Source of the DNA: Pyrrhosoma nymphula
Lineage: Eukaryota > Arthropoda > Insecta > Odonata > Coenagrionidae
Direction: 5' to 3'
NCBI GenBank assembly: GCA_963573305.1
Contig: OY754334.1
Location: 88,347,848 to 88,411,847 of the forward strand
DNA: 64,000 nucleotides
Positions 24,801 through 32,330 of the stretch are shown in pieces. The notes under the pieces were generated by a model, which was given only the letters and a program-made list of their open reading frames with translations, was not told the DNA's origin and made no database searches. The first letter of the stretch is position 1; each line of letters begins with the position of its first letter. The position numbers were made by a program, and so were the translations under genes.

Positions 24801-26204
24801 ACTGTTTTTCTGTTGAAGGGGCACAGAGTAGGGATATATCCAACAAGGAAAGTGTTTGGGTTTTAAAAAAAATTGTTTTAATTATATATTTCATAATAAA
24901 TAATAATAAAAAAACGATCATAGGTATGTCAGATAGTAAAAAACTAAATGCAGGGGTAGTGAACATGTTAAGAGTTGAGCACTTAAAGTTCAGCATGGAC
25001 TGAGGGATTTTCAAGTGGCAAGGACTTGGGAGGGTCTATATTTCAGCAGATCAAGGTGAAACTGAAGGTAAAAGGCACACTCTTTGAGGAGACTAAGAAT
25101 CTGAATAGGTACGCATTAATAATTATTTTAGAAAAGAAAGTTCACCTTGAGCAAAACATTTTCACATCCCCGGTGTATTAGCAAAGTTGAGGCTCCTGAT
25201 TTCTTATATATTTTCCAGTTTCCAGGGAAGTACGATTCTCAACAAAGAATTTTATGCTTCATGAAAGGGTGTACATTTTTTTCAATCGTTAGAGAAACAA
25301 AACGAGCTTTAGTGTTGTGTTACAGCAAGAATATGGAGTGTATGCACCTATGGATACAAAAATGTATCTGCATGTACGGGATGAAACAATACCCGAGGAT
25401 AAATGACATCAAGACAATACTCCAAATGAAACGTGGGGTTTCTGTTAACGTATGAATTTTTACTTTATTTATTGTTTTAATTTGGTGCAAATTTTGTTTA
25501 AAAGTTTTAAATTATTTGAGTGTGGAAATGTATTATTGACTGATGAAATGTTTTGGTTTTTAAGGGGTTGTTGACGAAAAAGGTTATTGGATTGAGGGAA
25601 TGAAAGAGACTGGAAGCTGGAAGAGCTGTTATGTAACAAATAGAAGCTTTACCTAATAAAACACGGAAAATAAGTGGTGTTTGACGAATAGAGACAGTCC
25701 GACGATACATTTCACATATTTCATTAATTGCCATTCAGCAAAACTGATATCAAAGCAAGTATTAGCACATGATAACACAATGTTAAGTTACCAGGAGTTA
25801 ACATGTTCCCCTCTCATCTCCAGACGAGAGGGGCACAAAATAATTCACCACTGAAAAGTTCCAGTGAAGGAGAAACTTTAAAATAAGACAGCAATGGCAC
25901 ATATGAACAGGGTTTTTGAAAAGAAAAGATCCAATTTACAAGTAACTAGTGACGATTTAAGACAAAAATATCGCCTTCTTCTCCTATATTACTTTTACGA
26001 TTACGAAGCAATGAAGATAAAATACCTTGCATGGCCCATGTGTGAAGCATCATAAACAGTCGGTCCACAACTGTACCACTTCACTTGATTTCTTTGCTTA
26101 GGAGTGAACACTTCTTTTTGTCGCGTCATACTATTGTACAATTTCAACGGGATTCTAGTAGAATCGTTCGGAGATATCCACTTCGGTTGGGCTCGTTTGG
26201 CCAT
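619..26204 (-). CDS. CARS1: Cysteinyl-tRNA synthetase, cytoplasmic (N-terminal half; gene continues beyond base 1)
   Basis: The enzyme charges tRNA-Cys with cysteine in the cytosol (class I aminoacyl-tRNA synthetase). Six exons are seen, read right to left: 26204-26026, 16687-16492, 12358-12212, 12077-11937, 8901-8691 and 860-619. All have GT-AG borders, their phases join exactly, and together they give 372 codons. The HIGH-class motif appears as HMGH in ASHMGHAR near residue 55. The zinc-site segments CGPTVYD, GWHIECS and HHDNELAQAE are present, as are family signatures such as ITDIDDKIIKRA (here VTDIDDKIIKRA) and FPHHDNE. The KMSKS loop, helical bundle and anticodon-binding region are absent because they lie off the left edge. 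Intron 1 is 9.3 kb and is loaded with transposons. The identification is by recognised family sequence. The start is the only ATG fitting the N-terminus (MAKRAQPKW). Confidence 0.95.
1475..3220 (-). pseudogene. Decayed non-LTR retrotransposon, reverse transcriptase and C-terminal part
   Basis: Minus-strand fragments read in order give a LINE polymerase. FRKGRATQDAI with FACFTDL lies at about 2787-2446. SRGVRQGCRLSPLLFN and FRFVDDQVLV (the catalytic box is FVDD, in place of the usual FADD/YADD) lie at 2383-2123. The thumb and C-terminal region with HFNYLGS and LYGAETW lies at 2113-1745. The ERKTNEELLDIIGEERKLL tail lies at 1714-1475. Frameshifts and stops separate them, so the copy is dead. 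This C-terminal style is common in arthropod endonuclease/RT LINEs; I do not assign a clade. It lies in a CARS1 intron in the same orientation as the gene. Its upstream end is interrupted by the DNA element starting at 3221. Confidence 0.85.
3771..4151 (-). pseudogene. ORF inside DNA element, possible transposase N-terminus remnant
   Basis: The frame is open for 126 codons. The stretch beginning MDSEYPILQEGKRVILDIYK and ending VANFTANSGG resembles the first helices of mariner-group DNA-binding domains by eye only. No catalytic residues follow in this frame. CpG content is higher than in the surroundings. It may be chance coding. Confidence 0.3.
4598..4785 (+). repeat. Pair of short direct repeats within the 3-kb element
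   Basis: The words TTTTCTAGCGAACGGATCGT (about 4598) and TTTTCTAGCGGACGGATCGT (about 4752), each followed by CGG and TATT-like sequence, recur about 155 bases apart. They suggest an internal tandem duplication that has since diverged. Confidence 0.55.
6980..7190 (+). mobile_element. tRNA-derived SINE
   Basis: An A-box-like TGGTGGCTAGAGT (about 6991) is followed 30 bases later by a B-box-like GAATTTGAATCCTGG (about 7029). The body that follows ends in a segment (GCTAATGCCAATGCTGGGTT, about 7170) of a kind seen in insect SINE tails. The layout is that of a tRNA-headed SINE with a mutated pol III promoter. It lies in a CARS1 intron. Confidence 0.6.
7506..7852 (+). mobile_element. Short Penelope-like / retrozyme-like remnant with direct repeats
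   Basis: A perfect 13-base direct repeat (TGTGGCATTGTGT at 7506-7518 and 7840-7852) brackets the unit as a candidate target duplication. Inside it, GGCAGGTTTTTGGGTTTTGT (about 7562) and its inverted partner near 7812-7836 form long arms. A hammerhead-like core with CCTGAGGATG, a CCTAC/GTAGG stem and GTGAAACGTC lies at about 7758-7793. Penelope-like elements and retrozymes are known to carry hammerhead motifs in terminal repeats. Membership here is inferred. Confidence 0.5.
7758..7793 (+). ncRNA. Hammerhead-ribozyme-like core motif
   Basis: The order is CTGAGGA, then U, then a 5-bp stem CCTAC-AGCACA-GTAGG, then U, GAAAC and GUC. This matches the conserved CUGANGA, stem II, GAAA and cleavage-triplet order, with position 7 (variable in the family) being G. 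There is an extra U between A9 and stem II, and stem III is essentially absent, so a single copy may be inactive. Confidence 0.35.
8691..8901 (-). CDS. CARS1: CARS1 exon 5
   Basis: Acceptor CCTATGCAG|GTT and donor GAAG|GTAAGT. The exon encodes VLPPNVLTRVSEYVPEIVKY, then NGSVYFDVLKFD, KLVPEAYGD and EGEG. The final G is completed by the next exon. Confidence 0.94.
8902..10600. other. CARS1 intron, no gene seen
   Basis: AT-rich intron between CARS1 exons 5 and 4. I found no reading frame with family resemblance, no tandem array and no clear transposon end. Old unrecognisable repeats are possible. Confidence 0.5.
10620..11912 (+). pseudogene. 5'-truncated Jockey/CR1-type LINE, reverse transcriptase with frameshift
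   Basis: The copy enters in the reverse-transcriptase fingers (AFDSLHHTLL at about 10645). It continues through TSGVPQGSVLGPYLF (about 10806) and the catalytic LLYADDCKIF (about 10905). A frameshift near 11040 separates this from the downstream frame 10995-11735, which holds DLGVLTDSKHNFSDHI and a C-terminal region ending SMNK. The 3' tail carries TAATTAATTAAATAAATA-like repeats and ends near 11912. It is antisense to CARS1 and lies in its intron. It is dead by 5' truncation, an in-frame stop after DRTQ and the frameshift. Confidence 0.85.
11937..12077 (-). CDS. CARS1: CARS1 exon 4
   Basis: Acceptor GATTTCAG|GGA and donor AAT|GTGAGT enclose 141 bases encoding GFMEESKDLFSEWLDHMYG, then SIFAKLPRYWESEFFKDMEALN. 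A LINE 3' tail ends only about 25 bases beyond the donor inside the following intron. Confidence 0.9.
12212..12358 (-). CDS. CARS1: CARS1 exon 3
   Basis: Acceptor TTGACAG|CTG and donor AAAAAG|GTATTT enclose 147 bases. The exon encodes LFREKLGNTTDPDKKAMLS and a helical stretch ending VRDAKK. It belongs to the eukaryote-specific insertion of CysRS. The TTDPDKK block is typical of animal cytosolic enzymes. Confidence 0.88.
12359..14030. other. CARS1 intron, mostly featureless
   Basis: AT-rich sequence. The only notable item is a run of 13 G at about 12910-12922, followed by CCCCCTGTCCGTACGCCACTGG. That looks like one end of a DNA-element family, with no matching second end recognised. Confidence 0.5.
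14040..15470 (+). pseudogene. Decayed LINE related to the one at 1475-3220
   Basis: The plus-strand fragments MEKIVLKITNRRLK and FRFRKGKATQDAIEVIRTLK (14501-14689) parallel the RT of the minus-strand copy at 2446-2787. ISVTFADDQALVSQS (about 15105) keeps the catalytic FADD box. Stops and frameshifts occur throughout, and a 166-base tandem duplication interrupts it (14772-15103). The copy is antisense to CARS1. Confidence 0.8.
14772..15103 (+). repeat. 166-bp perfect-looking tandem duplication inside LINE
   Basis: The unit starting GGGGGCACAGGACAAGGTGG occurs at 14772 and again at 14938 with near-identical sequence for a full 166 bases. It duplicates a piece of the LINE polymerase region. The high identity compared with the decayed host copy points to a recent event or an assembly artefact. 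Confidence 0.85.
15740..15960 (+). pseudogene. LINE C-terminal tail fragment (continuation of the copy at 14040)
   Basis: The sequence reads VWRTMEKVQSTERKTNKDVL and then SMMGEERKIVEEMRRRQS, matching the tail seen at 1475-1714. About 250 bases (15475-15720) of unrelated sequence separate it from the RT portion, so an insertion or deletion has occurred. Confidence 0.65.
15961..16491. other. CARS1 intron, nothing recognised
   Basis: AT-rich intron sequence next to CARS1 exon 2. No coding or repeat feature was identified. Confidence 0.5.
16492..16687 (-). CDS. CARS1: CARS1 exon 2
   Basis: The acceptor is TTTTTCAG|G. The first base completes the Arg codon, giving RSYISFDILRRVL, and the exon runs through VTDIDDKIIKRARQNHLF to KVLE. 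The donor is GAA|GTAAGT. This is the strongly conserved Rossmann-fold segment of the synthetase. Confidence 0.94.
16688..17956. other. CARS1 intron 1 (proximal part), nothing recognised
   Basis: AT-rich sequence without long frames or clear repeats between CARS1 exon 2 and the possible extra exon. Confidence 0.5.
17957..18051 (-). CDS. Possible alternative or extra exon in CARS1 intron 1
   Basis: A 95-base open segment has a plausible acceptor (GTTTTAG|ACA) and donor (GAAAG|GTGCTC). It reads TKEDANFAERKNLYDAIVPD and then GAAKNTLDSPER. Its end phase (AG + G = Arg) fits CARS1 exon 2 exactly. Its start phase is 0, so it cannot be spliced in frame from exon 1. It could serve an alternative 5' exon, or be chance. 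I do not recognise the peptide. Confidence 0.3.
18120..18350 (+). pseudogene. LINE C-terminal tail fragment, copy A
   Basis: The frame CVWRRMERVSWVARKTNHEV followed by REERKLVVDVQRKQKEWMED and GRMLGKSGR is the end of the same LINE class as at 1475-1714. Only the 3' end is present. Confidence 0.7.
18755..19030 (+). pseudogene. LINE C-terminal tail fragment, copy B
   Basis: The sequence reads CVWRIMEIVSRVARKTNKEV and then a degraded GEGRKLVVEIWRMQKN before stops. It is a second copy of the tail at 18120-18350 in the same orientation about 630 bases on, so two insertions or one duplication occurred. Confidence 0.65.
19221..19406 (+). repeat. Left LTR of the gypsy element
   Basis: This 186-bp LTR has TG...CA ends. 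It contains AATAAATATG near its start and the shared word GATGTACGAGGCAGTCTG. It should carry the element's promoter and polyadenylation functions, inferred from LTR biology. Confidence 0.95.
19640..22390 (+). CDS. Gypsy gag-protease-RT-RNase H polyprotein (ends at an in-frame stop)
   Basis: This is a 916-codon frame. Gag occupies roughly residues 1-250 and ends with two zinc knuckles, CLCCGQYGHYRKQC (about 210) and CHKCGKRNHISKVC (about 230). The aspartic protease active site is VDTGAS near 344. Reverse transcriptase follows, with SKLDLSQAYMQLQL and the catalytic FMDDVLI near 633. RNase H has AVDASSMGVGC near 781 and TDHKPL near 849. Gag and pol share one frame with no shift. The TAA at 22388-22390 separates it from the integrase, which continues in the same frame, so this looks like a single inactivating mutation or, less likely, a readthrough stop. 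Confidence 0.93.
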   Translation: MSGIIGGIGEFDNCVESWDSHIERFELFVDCNNVADGKKVSTLLTVVGVKTYSLLWDLCAPAKPSSKTFNELVKLIQEHLYPKPSFIAERYKFSKRNQHDGESVAEYIASLKKLSTYCEFGAALNDYLRDRLVSGIRSESTKQRLLGEAALTYDQAVKIVCSVEAAEKDAATLTVNGSSGQVQRMAVQQRPQTKDGCGVSRSSRFERVQCLCCGQYGHYRKQCKLFGVVCHKCGKRNHISKVCKSVESGKTPDYQCSKFKKNGPNQSKFQNKRYANNGQHNFVSDDHSNVSNSKNISGNDHFENYVEDVQHLFNVCARVTEGTKVGPIKIKVLVQGRETTFEVDTGASVTVCSDHFYKNNFSTCTLLPRDLTLRSYTNEPILPVGKVTVDVCYENMHYRNLDFYVIKGGSHPLMGREWLKILGVDISFKSNLCAIDKPISNDTNVDLRKSELFSQFPEVFTEKLGQYKGEPVRLNLKENARPRYFKPRPIPFSLKGKVEKELQRLIDEHILIPVNSSEWGTPIVPVLKKNGDIRICGDFKVTLNQYLEIDKYPIPRIEDLFANLQQGVSFSKLDLSQAYMQLQLDENSQKLCTISTHKGHFSYCRRPYGISSAPGIFQRVIEQALQNLEGISVFMDDVLITAPDNETHFRRLQEVCKRFNEKGYSVRKDKCTFFADQVEYLGFIIDKEGLHTSQSKISAIVNAPIPKTVTEVKAFIGLINYYGKFISNMSTILRPLYNLLRKGVTFKFDEECITSFNHVKEVLTRAPVLAHYDPSLPIKLAVDASSMGVGCVLSIMTNEGVEKPVAFHSRTLSQAECKYSQIDKEALAVVYGVKKFNQYLYGRKFTICTDHKPLLSIFGPKKGLPIFAASRLQRYALFLSGYTFDVQYVKSEKHGNADALSRLPLTTKHMYSNNDP
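22391..23800 (+). pseudogene. Gypsy integrase part of pol, downstream of the stop
   Basis: The region is in the same frame as the upstream polyprotein; a first internal Met is at 22481. It has an HHCC-type zinc finger (HASHLG, then CSSCLMERS, at about 22660-22790). The DDE core has Asp in HLDYLGP (about 22850), Asp in HSDNGPPF (about 23010) and Glu in SNGQAENS (about 23110). The tail is proline-rich and then basic (PTRTRKPVERLNL). No chromodomain is seen. All catalytic residues are present, so only the upstream stop breaks the element. Confidence 0.9.
24040..24225 (+). repeat. Right LTR of the gypsy element
   Basis: Same length and ends as the left LTR. The visible differences are transitions, for example CTGGGAAACC versus CTGAGAAACC and CGCATAACGC versus CACATAATGC. 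Confidence 0.95.
24597..24763. mobile_element. hAT-type MITE with 8-bp target duplication
   Basis: The 167-bp unit has terminal inverted repeats CAGGGGCGAATATA and its complement TATATTCGCCGCTG (one mismatch). It is flanked by ATGGCATT and ATGTCATT, an 8-bp duplication differing at one base, as in hAT elements. The interior is GC-rich with G and C runs (GGGGGGGCC...GGGCCCGGGCCCCCCC) and could fold strongly. It is non-coding. Confidence 0.85.
24772..26025. other. CARS1 intron 1 (distal part)
   Basis: AT-rich, no gene recognised. A small imperfect hairpin lies at 25808-25833 (CCCCTCTC and GAGAGGGG arms). Confidence 0.5.
26026..26204 (-). CDS. CARS1: CARS1 exon 1 (start codon, HMGH motif)
   Basis: The exon begins with ATG at 26204-26202 and encodes MAKRAQPKW through MGHA plus two bases of an Arg codon. 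The donor is AG|GTATTT, with the intron starting at 26025. It contains the adenylation motif of class I synthetases (HMGH) and the first zinc-ligand Cys in YSCGPTVYD. Confidence 0.93.
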
Positions 26205-28459
26205 GATGCTTTCTTATAACAGAATGTTCCAACGGTCCCAAACGAGGAGTCGACGTGTGCAAGCCGCCTACTGTAAACAAACACACATTGTTTATGAACT
26301 CACAAAAAAGCACCAAATTGAGAGAAAAAGCCCATTCTATCTGCTTTTAAAGATTATAGTTGGCCCACCTGAAACACTTTCGATTCGTGATTACACGTTT
26401 ACATCAAAATGCTTTTAATCAGCAAATTTTGGGAAATATTGCCGGCTTACCGAGGTCCAATGATGTAATTCCATAAAATGTTACACTATTCATCAGCGTA
26501 TTGAAGGAACTGACGGAATATTTGCACTTGAAACAATAACGGTAAACGATTAAATTGATTACTTATCCCCGAAAATTATACCATGCTTTGCTACGAGTAA
26601 AACAAATTACGGCAACGTGTATAACAGCCTCTTTTCGCCTATCGCATTCGCGTTCTCTAATTGAAGAATGGCGCGAAAGTTTGAATTTGAAGCGCACTGT
26701 CATATTCTCTGTGGTAATGTTGTTGCGTGGTAAAGAAATTAAGGTCGGCTTCGAGATCACTCCGTGTAATAAAAAAATAACTCTGAAATATAATAAATAA
26801 TACAACTCTGCAAATAGTAAAACAAAATGATAACACTCGGCAAATATTGCTACTCATGTCTTGAGAATGACAGTGCTGTTGAAACCTAAGCATATAAAAT
26901 ACCTATATAAATATACCTGCAATATTACATAGCTTGAAATATTGCAGCTGCAAACTACGCCTACAGTATTTTATAATCTCAGCCCTATCAGTAAGAATCC
27001 AGAGTGGTCGTGGACTATTACTGAATGCCATATACAAGGAGTCTATATATAATATATAATAATAATATATAATTCTATTATTCATGGCCATATATATGGG
27101 CATTGCTGCAGCTCACGTATTTTTTTGGAAAACAAAAACAGTACATATGAAGTAATTGTTGGCAAAATTTTTACTATTAAATATGAATATTATTTATCAT
27201 AATGTTAAAAATTATTATTTTATAATAATTTCAATATTTTTATTTTTTCTATATAATTTTGTAGAAAATGTACTAAGTATATTATCTTTAATCATGAGTA
27301 CTATGCTGCATGAGAATTAAACATTATGCTCCAATATAGCCATTATTTTTTCTAGTATCTGTGCATTACCTACATTAAAAAAGCAAAATATGGTAGCTGT
27401 ATATTGCTCTTGTTGTTCAGGTATGTACCCGGCGTACTTATATTCAGGTGTGTTGTTACCCGACGTTTCACAGACGTTGCTGATCACTTTATCTTAGGGA
27501 ATGAGGATGTCAAGTTGTGGGGTTTATATAACGGTTCATGGAGGGAAGAGGATGGGAAGGGGTGGAAGGATCAACTAAATTAATTAGCATTTGAGAACTA
27601 TATATACAACTTTTAAATTAAAGACTAAAAAGTCTTGCAGAAAATATTTCAAATGTCATAAAATATAATGACCATCCCCTGCATATATATTATAGTGCCG
27701 TCATTAGCCATCCTGGTGCCCTGTGCAATATTTTGGCAGTGGCCCCTTCCATCTCATACACCTTGTTCATTAATTCCTTTATTTTTTTAAGTTTTCAAGT
27801 GTAAATGATTTAGAACCTTCAAATTCCATTTTTATTTCTCAGCTTAAACACATAATTTTGTAAGAAAAAAATTTGAGTAAACAAAAAAATTGTTCAGGGA
27901 CTGCTTCCTGCACCCCTGAGTGGTTGCACAGAATCGCACGTACTACCCTAGGGCCAACACTGATACGTATGCATAAGATTCTATGTGCCTACTACATAAA
28001 TTCCTTTCAGATAAAAAATAATGTCCACACATACACAAGGAATAAATACAATTTCTATAATGACCATTACCAAAAAGGAGTTTCTAAATTTTAAGGGACT
28101 CTAAGCTTTGCATAAAACTCCTTTTAAACCAGCCAAGAATTATAGGTAGAAAGGAACAGGGCAGTGAAATCTGTTATGTAAACCTTGCGTTAACTCTGTG
28201 TTTATAATTTTTTTAATTTGTTAAGTCTATAATATGTATTGTGAAAACAAGTTTTGGTAAAATTTATGTTTTCTGTCCAATTTCCATATTCAATTTATTG
28301 TGCATATTTGCTATGATGATGCCCAAACAAATGCGTTTGTTCTACAGCAAATAAACCTAAAATTTGAAGTGCAATCAAGGCCAAATGCTGACTTTCATGC
28401 AGATCATTGAGTATGACAGCTCTCTTGCAGACCAGAATCCTAACATTTAGTGCACCTAC
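26205..28459. other. Intergenic region upstream of CARS1
   Basis: It should hold the CARS1 promoter just above 26204, but no TATA box or other core element could be assigned. An AT-rich microsatellite-like stretch (TATATAATATATAATAATAA) lies around 27044-27075. A minus-strand hammerhead-like or Penelope-like tail motif lies at about 27440-27500. Nothing coding was recognised. Confidence 0.5.
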
Positions 28460-28571
28460 CATCAAGTATTGCAGAGAAGTTACAGTCCATCAAATATTGC
28501 ACAGTAGTTTCAGAACATCAAATATTGCATTGCAGTTTTTGATCATCAAATACTGCAGTGCAGTTACAGTC
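28460..28571 (+). repeat. 28-bp minisatellite, four copies
   Basis: Four successive 28-base units begin CATCAAGTATTGC, CATCAAATATTGC, CATCAAATATTGC and CATCAAATACTGC (28460, 28488, 28516, 28544). The units abut directly with no spacers, and the second half of each unit varies. Confidence 0.9.
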
Positions 28572-30960
28572 CAGAGTCCTTATGAGTTGTAGATCAATAA
28601 TGCTTCAATACATATTACCTACAGACCCAGAATCCTAACCATTTCCCTTCCTCTGTTTCAAATATAGGCATGTTAAGTCCTGTTAAAGACCAACAATAAC
28701 ACTGTTAGCACAGTTACCTACAGATCATTTCCACATTATAAGATTCAGATGGAATACCCTGGGAAATTCCATAGGAAATTGAAATGAAAGAATATCGGGG
28801 ACTTGGAGCTGAAATTACTTATTACACATAAAACAAAGCATACAAGAAAATCTAATGAAATAATTAAACAAAACATTATTTAAGCTGTCCAATGATGATT
28901 ACCAGCCAACGTCTTAATTGTGAAGTATCCTGAAAAAGCAAAGGAATTCTTTAAGATATATTTACAACAATTTTAATGTTTTATATGGGGGAAAAATTAA
29001 AAAAATCGGGTAAACCAAACCCATAAAACTGTCTTTCATGGTTCTACTATTTTCCAGGAGGTATTGAGTCACAGCCTATATTTGTGAGAAATCTCTTCAG
29101 ACCTTAGCCGCCAGTAAGTTCTCTGAATCGATGTCTAGTCTTACTGATTTAGAATTAGTGAAATAGGTACTTTATATCCATATTTCTCCAAATATTGTTC
29201 TCTCTTCGATTATAGTCCCCCTCCCCCTAACTCCTGCAGATTGTTTTGGAAAAATATTTTAGATAGCATAGCAGACCTTAAATGTACATGGAAGACATGG
29301 GGATGTGGGTATTGAAGAATGATGAAGATGAAACGGATGGTGAGAAGCATCCAAGAAATATTTCTGTGAAGAGTTCGAGCATGGGTGCAGTATTTACTGG
29401 GGGTAGAGAAGAGGGAAGGTGGGGACATGACAGGACCCCCCACTCCCAGAAGCAACTTTGTTAAGGGTATCAGTATTAAGAAAAAAAAATATCTTAAAAG
29501 GGCTAGAAAATGCAGTTTTGTTGCTAAAATTTTCAGGGGGAGGGGCCCCCAATAGGCTGGGTCCAGACCTGCCAGTACAACACCTATCAAAAATATTCTG
29601 GACCCCCTCCCCAAGAGCCAAATTCTAGATATGCCTCAAAGCTCGAGAGGAAAGAAGTACATACACAATGAAAACTCAGAAAAGAAGAGGAGAGAAACTT
29701 ATTGGACACAATTTGCAACACAATAGCCTGTAGAAAACAATAATGGAATTAGAAATGAATGGGAAAAATTACCAAGGATGAAAAATACCAGGCTAATTAT
29801 GAAGGATGTCGAGTATAAACTTACATAGGAGCAAAGCAGCTCGTTGAGAGTTGTAGCCAATCAATCTTTGAATTGATGACGGATGATGAATCAAACTATA
29901 TGGACCTCATGGTTTCCTGTGTTGGCCACTTGATTCCCAAATGATAATGAAATGTAGGATAATTAACAGGAACTAACTGCCATGTGCTGCTATGGTCCTT
30001 CAATTGCACTGCAGAGCCACATATAGCCAAAAGTCTGTAGATCAATTCTAGTCCCCTCAAGCATTTTCAAACCGAAACATTTCTTTTTCTCAAAGATATA
30101 ATATGTATGCATGTATGTATTAACCAAATACCATTCTTCCCAAGAAAATACTTTTGCCCAATGCTTGCTTTGGTCATTATCTTAAGAGGTTTCCAGTTTT
30201 TGATGCTTGCTTGTTCCCATTATATTTGCCAGCTATTTCGGTGTTGTCTGATAAATTAAGTAATTATGAAAAGTGGCCCATGTCCATTGCACATGTTGTA
30301 TGGCTTAGGTGTAACTCTAAAGACAAGACAGAAGAATACTCAGTATAACTCAGTATTTTGCACCTGAAGATGACAAACTGTCGAAACCCGGGTCATAAGT
30401 AAAATACTAAATGGTGAAATTTGCAAAGTTTTTGAGGATTGCTCAGTTGGTTTAACTGAACTTATATTAAGTCTTTTTTGCATTACTCAAGGTTGCTACA
30501 GACCAGAGACTATAAAACTCCAGGACTTTTCCTGGCCAACATTTTCATTTGTTCCAGGTGAAAATATTTGCTCTTAATGCATGTCCTACAGGAGAGCAAA
30601 GTTTCCCAACAAATGGAGTTCAACCACTTTCTCTTGGGGGGGGAATTCAAATAAAGCAGTGGTGGGCTCATTGTCCAAGTCTGTGCCTGATTACTGGCTG
30701 CTTGCCTGCCACGAGCATTAATCAAGCTGGCAAACAGAGGCAGATTCAATAATCTCAAATTCACTTGAAATGCTCGATTTACCCCTCTCATTCTCACCAC
30801 ATTTAAGGGCATTATTAATTGCATAACATGAAATACAAGCTTCAGCCTCTTTCAGGCAAGGTATTAAAAATCTTATGCCCACACACTAACACACAGCACC
30901 TCAAATGGATCTCACTTTTTTAAAACAATCAGATTTTGGCTTTGAAAAGCAAATTTCGAG
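28572..30960. other. Intergenic, no gene recognised
   Basis: The sequence is AT-rich. Open frames on the minus strand around 29210-29620 run through GGGGG/CCCCC-flanked sequence typical of decayed non-coding repeats and lack family features. A hammerhead-like motif lies at about 30341-30415. Confidence 0.5.
30341..30415 (+). ncRNA. Hammerhead-like motif with enclosing stem I
   Basis: The outer arms AGTATTTT (about 30351) and AAAATACT (about 30402) pair. Between them, CACCTGAAGATGACAAACTG leads into TCGAAACCCGGGTC. That gives CUGAAGA, stem II GACA/UGUC, GAAA, a minimal stem III (ACC/GGU) and the cleavage triplet GUC. As at 7758, an extra U precedes stem II. Confidence 0.35.
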
Positions 30961-30964
30961 GTTA

Positions 30965-32330
30965 ATTTCTCATGTTGTACAATCATTTTGAAACTCATAA
31001 TTTATTTTCTTCTTCCCAATTTGGTTTCCGTAAAGGCCATTCCACCACTTCAGCAGTAGAGTCTGCCGTTAAATTAATACTAGACGCATTCCAGGGAAAA
31101 TCACCTATTGCCATAACTGCCTGTGATCTTTCCAAAGCTTTCGATTGTGTCTCACATCCAATTCTTCTACAAAAACTACACTATTATGATGTCAGTAATC
31201 TTGAGCTTCAACTCATGGAGTCATATCTTTCAGATCGCTGTCAATGTGTTTACATCAATGGTAATCTATCGTCACCCCTAAGCATTAGTTATGGTGTCCC
31301 CCAAGGCTCAATTCTTGGGCCTCTTTTATTTCTCATCTTGATAAATGACCTACCATCAAATATTTCTTGTAAATCGTTACTCTATGCTGACGACACCACT
31401 TTCATCTATAATTCAAATACTCTGCTCAACACCAGCACCGCATCAAAGTTAATTATGTCTGAAGCAACTAAATGGTTCTCTGCCAATGGCCTTGCTTTAA
31501 ACAATGACAAAACCCAATCACTTGCTTTCTCCTTATGTAATACAGCATGCTCAAATGATACTATCAAGCTGCTCGGCTTTGAACTGGACCACAAATTAAG
31601 CTGGGAACCTCATGTATTAACCACTTTAGGTAAACTATCAAAGGCAGTGTACATGCTACGCAAAATTAAAGCACTGATCCCAAAAGAATACATTACCCCA
31701 GCATATTTTGCCTTATTTCACTGCCATATAAACTATGGCATCGAGCTATGGGGCCATTCTTCATCCTCCTTAAGCCTATTTAAAATCCAAAAAAAGGCAG
31801 TTAGAGTAGTTTCTTGTGCCCAGCCCAGGGATCACTGTAAGCCACTCTTCACCAAGCTCGGCATTTTGACCCTGTACTGTATGTATATAATGAAGTGTCT
31901 TTGTGACGTAAAGGCAAATCTTAACTCCTTGGAGACAAGAGGAAATGTGCACAACCATTTCACAAGAAACCGAGATATCCTTAATGTTCCCTATTGCCGA
32001 CTATCAAAAACTTGTAAATCATTCCACATAATTAAGCTGCACCTGTATAATAGTTTACCTGCCGAAGCCAAACTTGTCAGTCTTGAAAAATTTAAAAGAG
32101 TTGTGTATGCCTGGCTCATAAAAAAGGCCTTTTACTCCATTGAGGAATTCATCGATAGCAACAAGGATGATATGATTTTCTTGTAATTTAACATCTTCTG
32201 TATTTGTACTACTTAATAATATTTATAATTTTTTCTGTATTTGTAATAAAACTATTGTAATTCTGTATATTAATGACGAAGACTAATGCAAGTTGTATCT
32301 TGTTTTATGTCTAATAAATATTATTTCCCA
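30965..32330 (+). pseudogene. 5'-truncated CR1/Jockey-type LINE with intact C-terminal RT frame
   Basis: The 404-codon frame 30972-32186 starts in mid-polymerase (QFGFRKGHSTTSAVE). It includes TACDLSKAFDCVSHPIL, ISYGVPQGSILGPLLF, the catalytic LLYADDTTFI and the LGFELDHKLSW thumb region, and ends at a stop after DDMIFL. A stop lies just upstream of the first Met. The fingers N-terminus and endonuclease are missing, so this is a dead-on-arrival copy. It is well preserved and so fairly young. The 3' UTR ends near 32330 with an AATAAATATTATT-like tail. Confidence 0.88.

Noticed and set aside
28460..28571. CRISPR-like periodic array
   Set aside because: The 28-base units abut without unique spacers, and the host is eukaryotic. 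It is a minisatellite.
29210..29621. Minus-strand open frames of 75-134 codons as genes
   Set aside because: They run through G/C-run-flanked repeat-like sequence, overlap in two frames, and show no family motifs or splice context.
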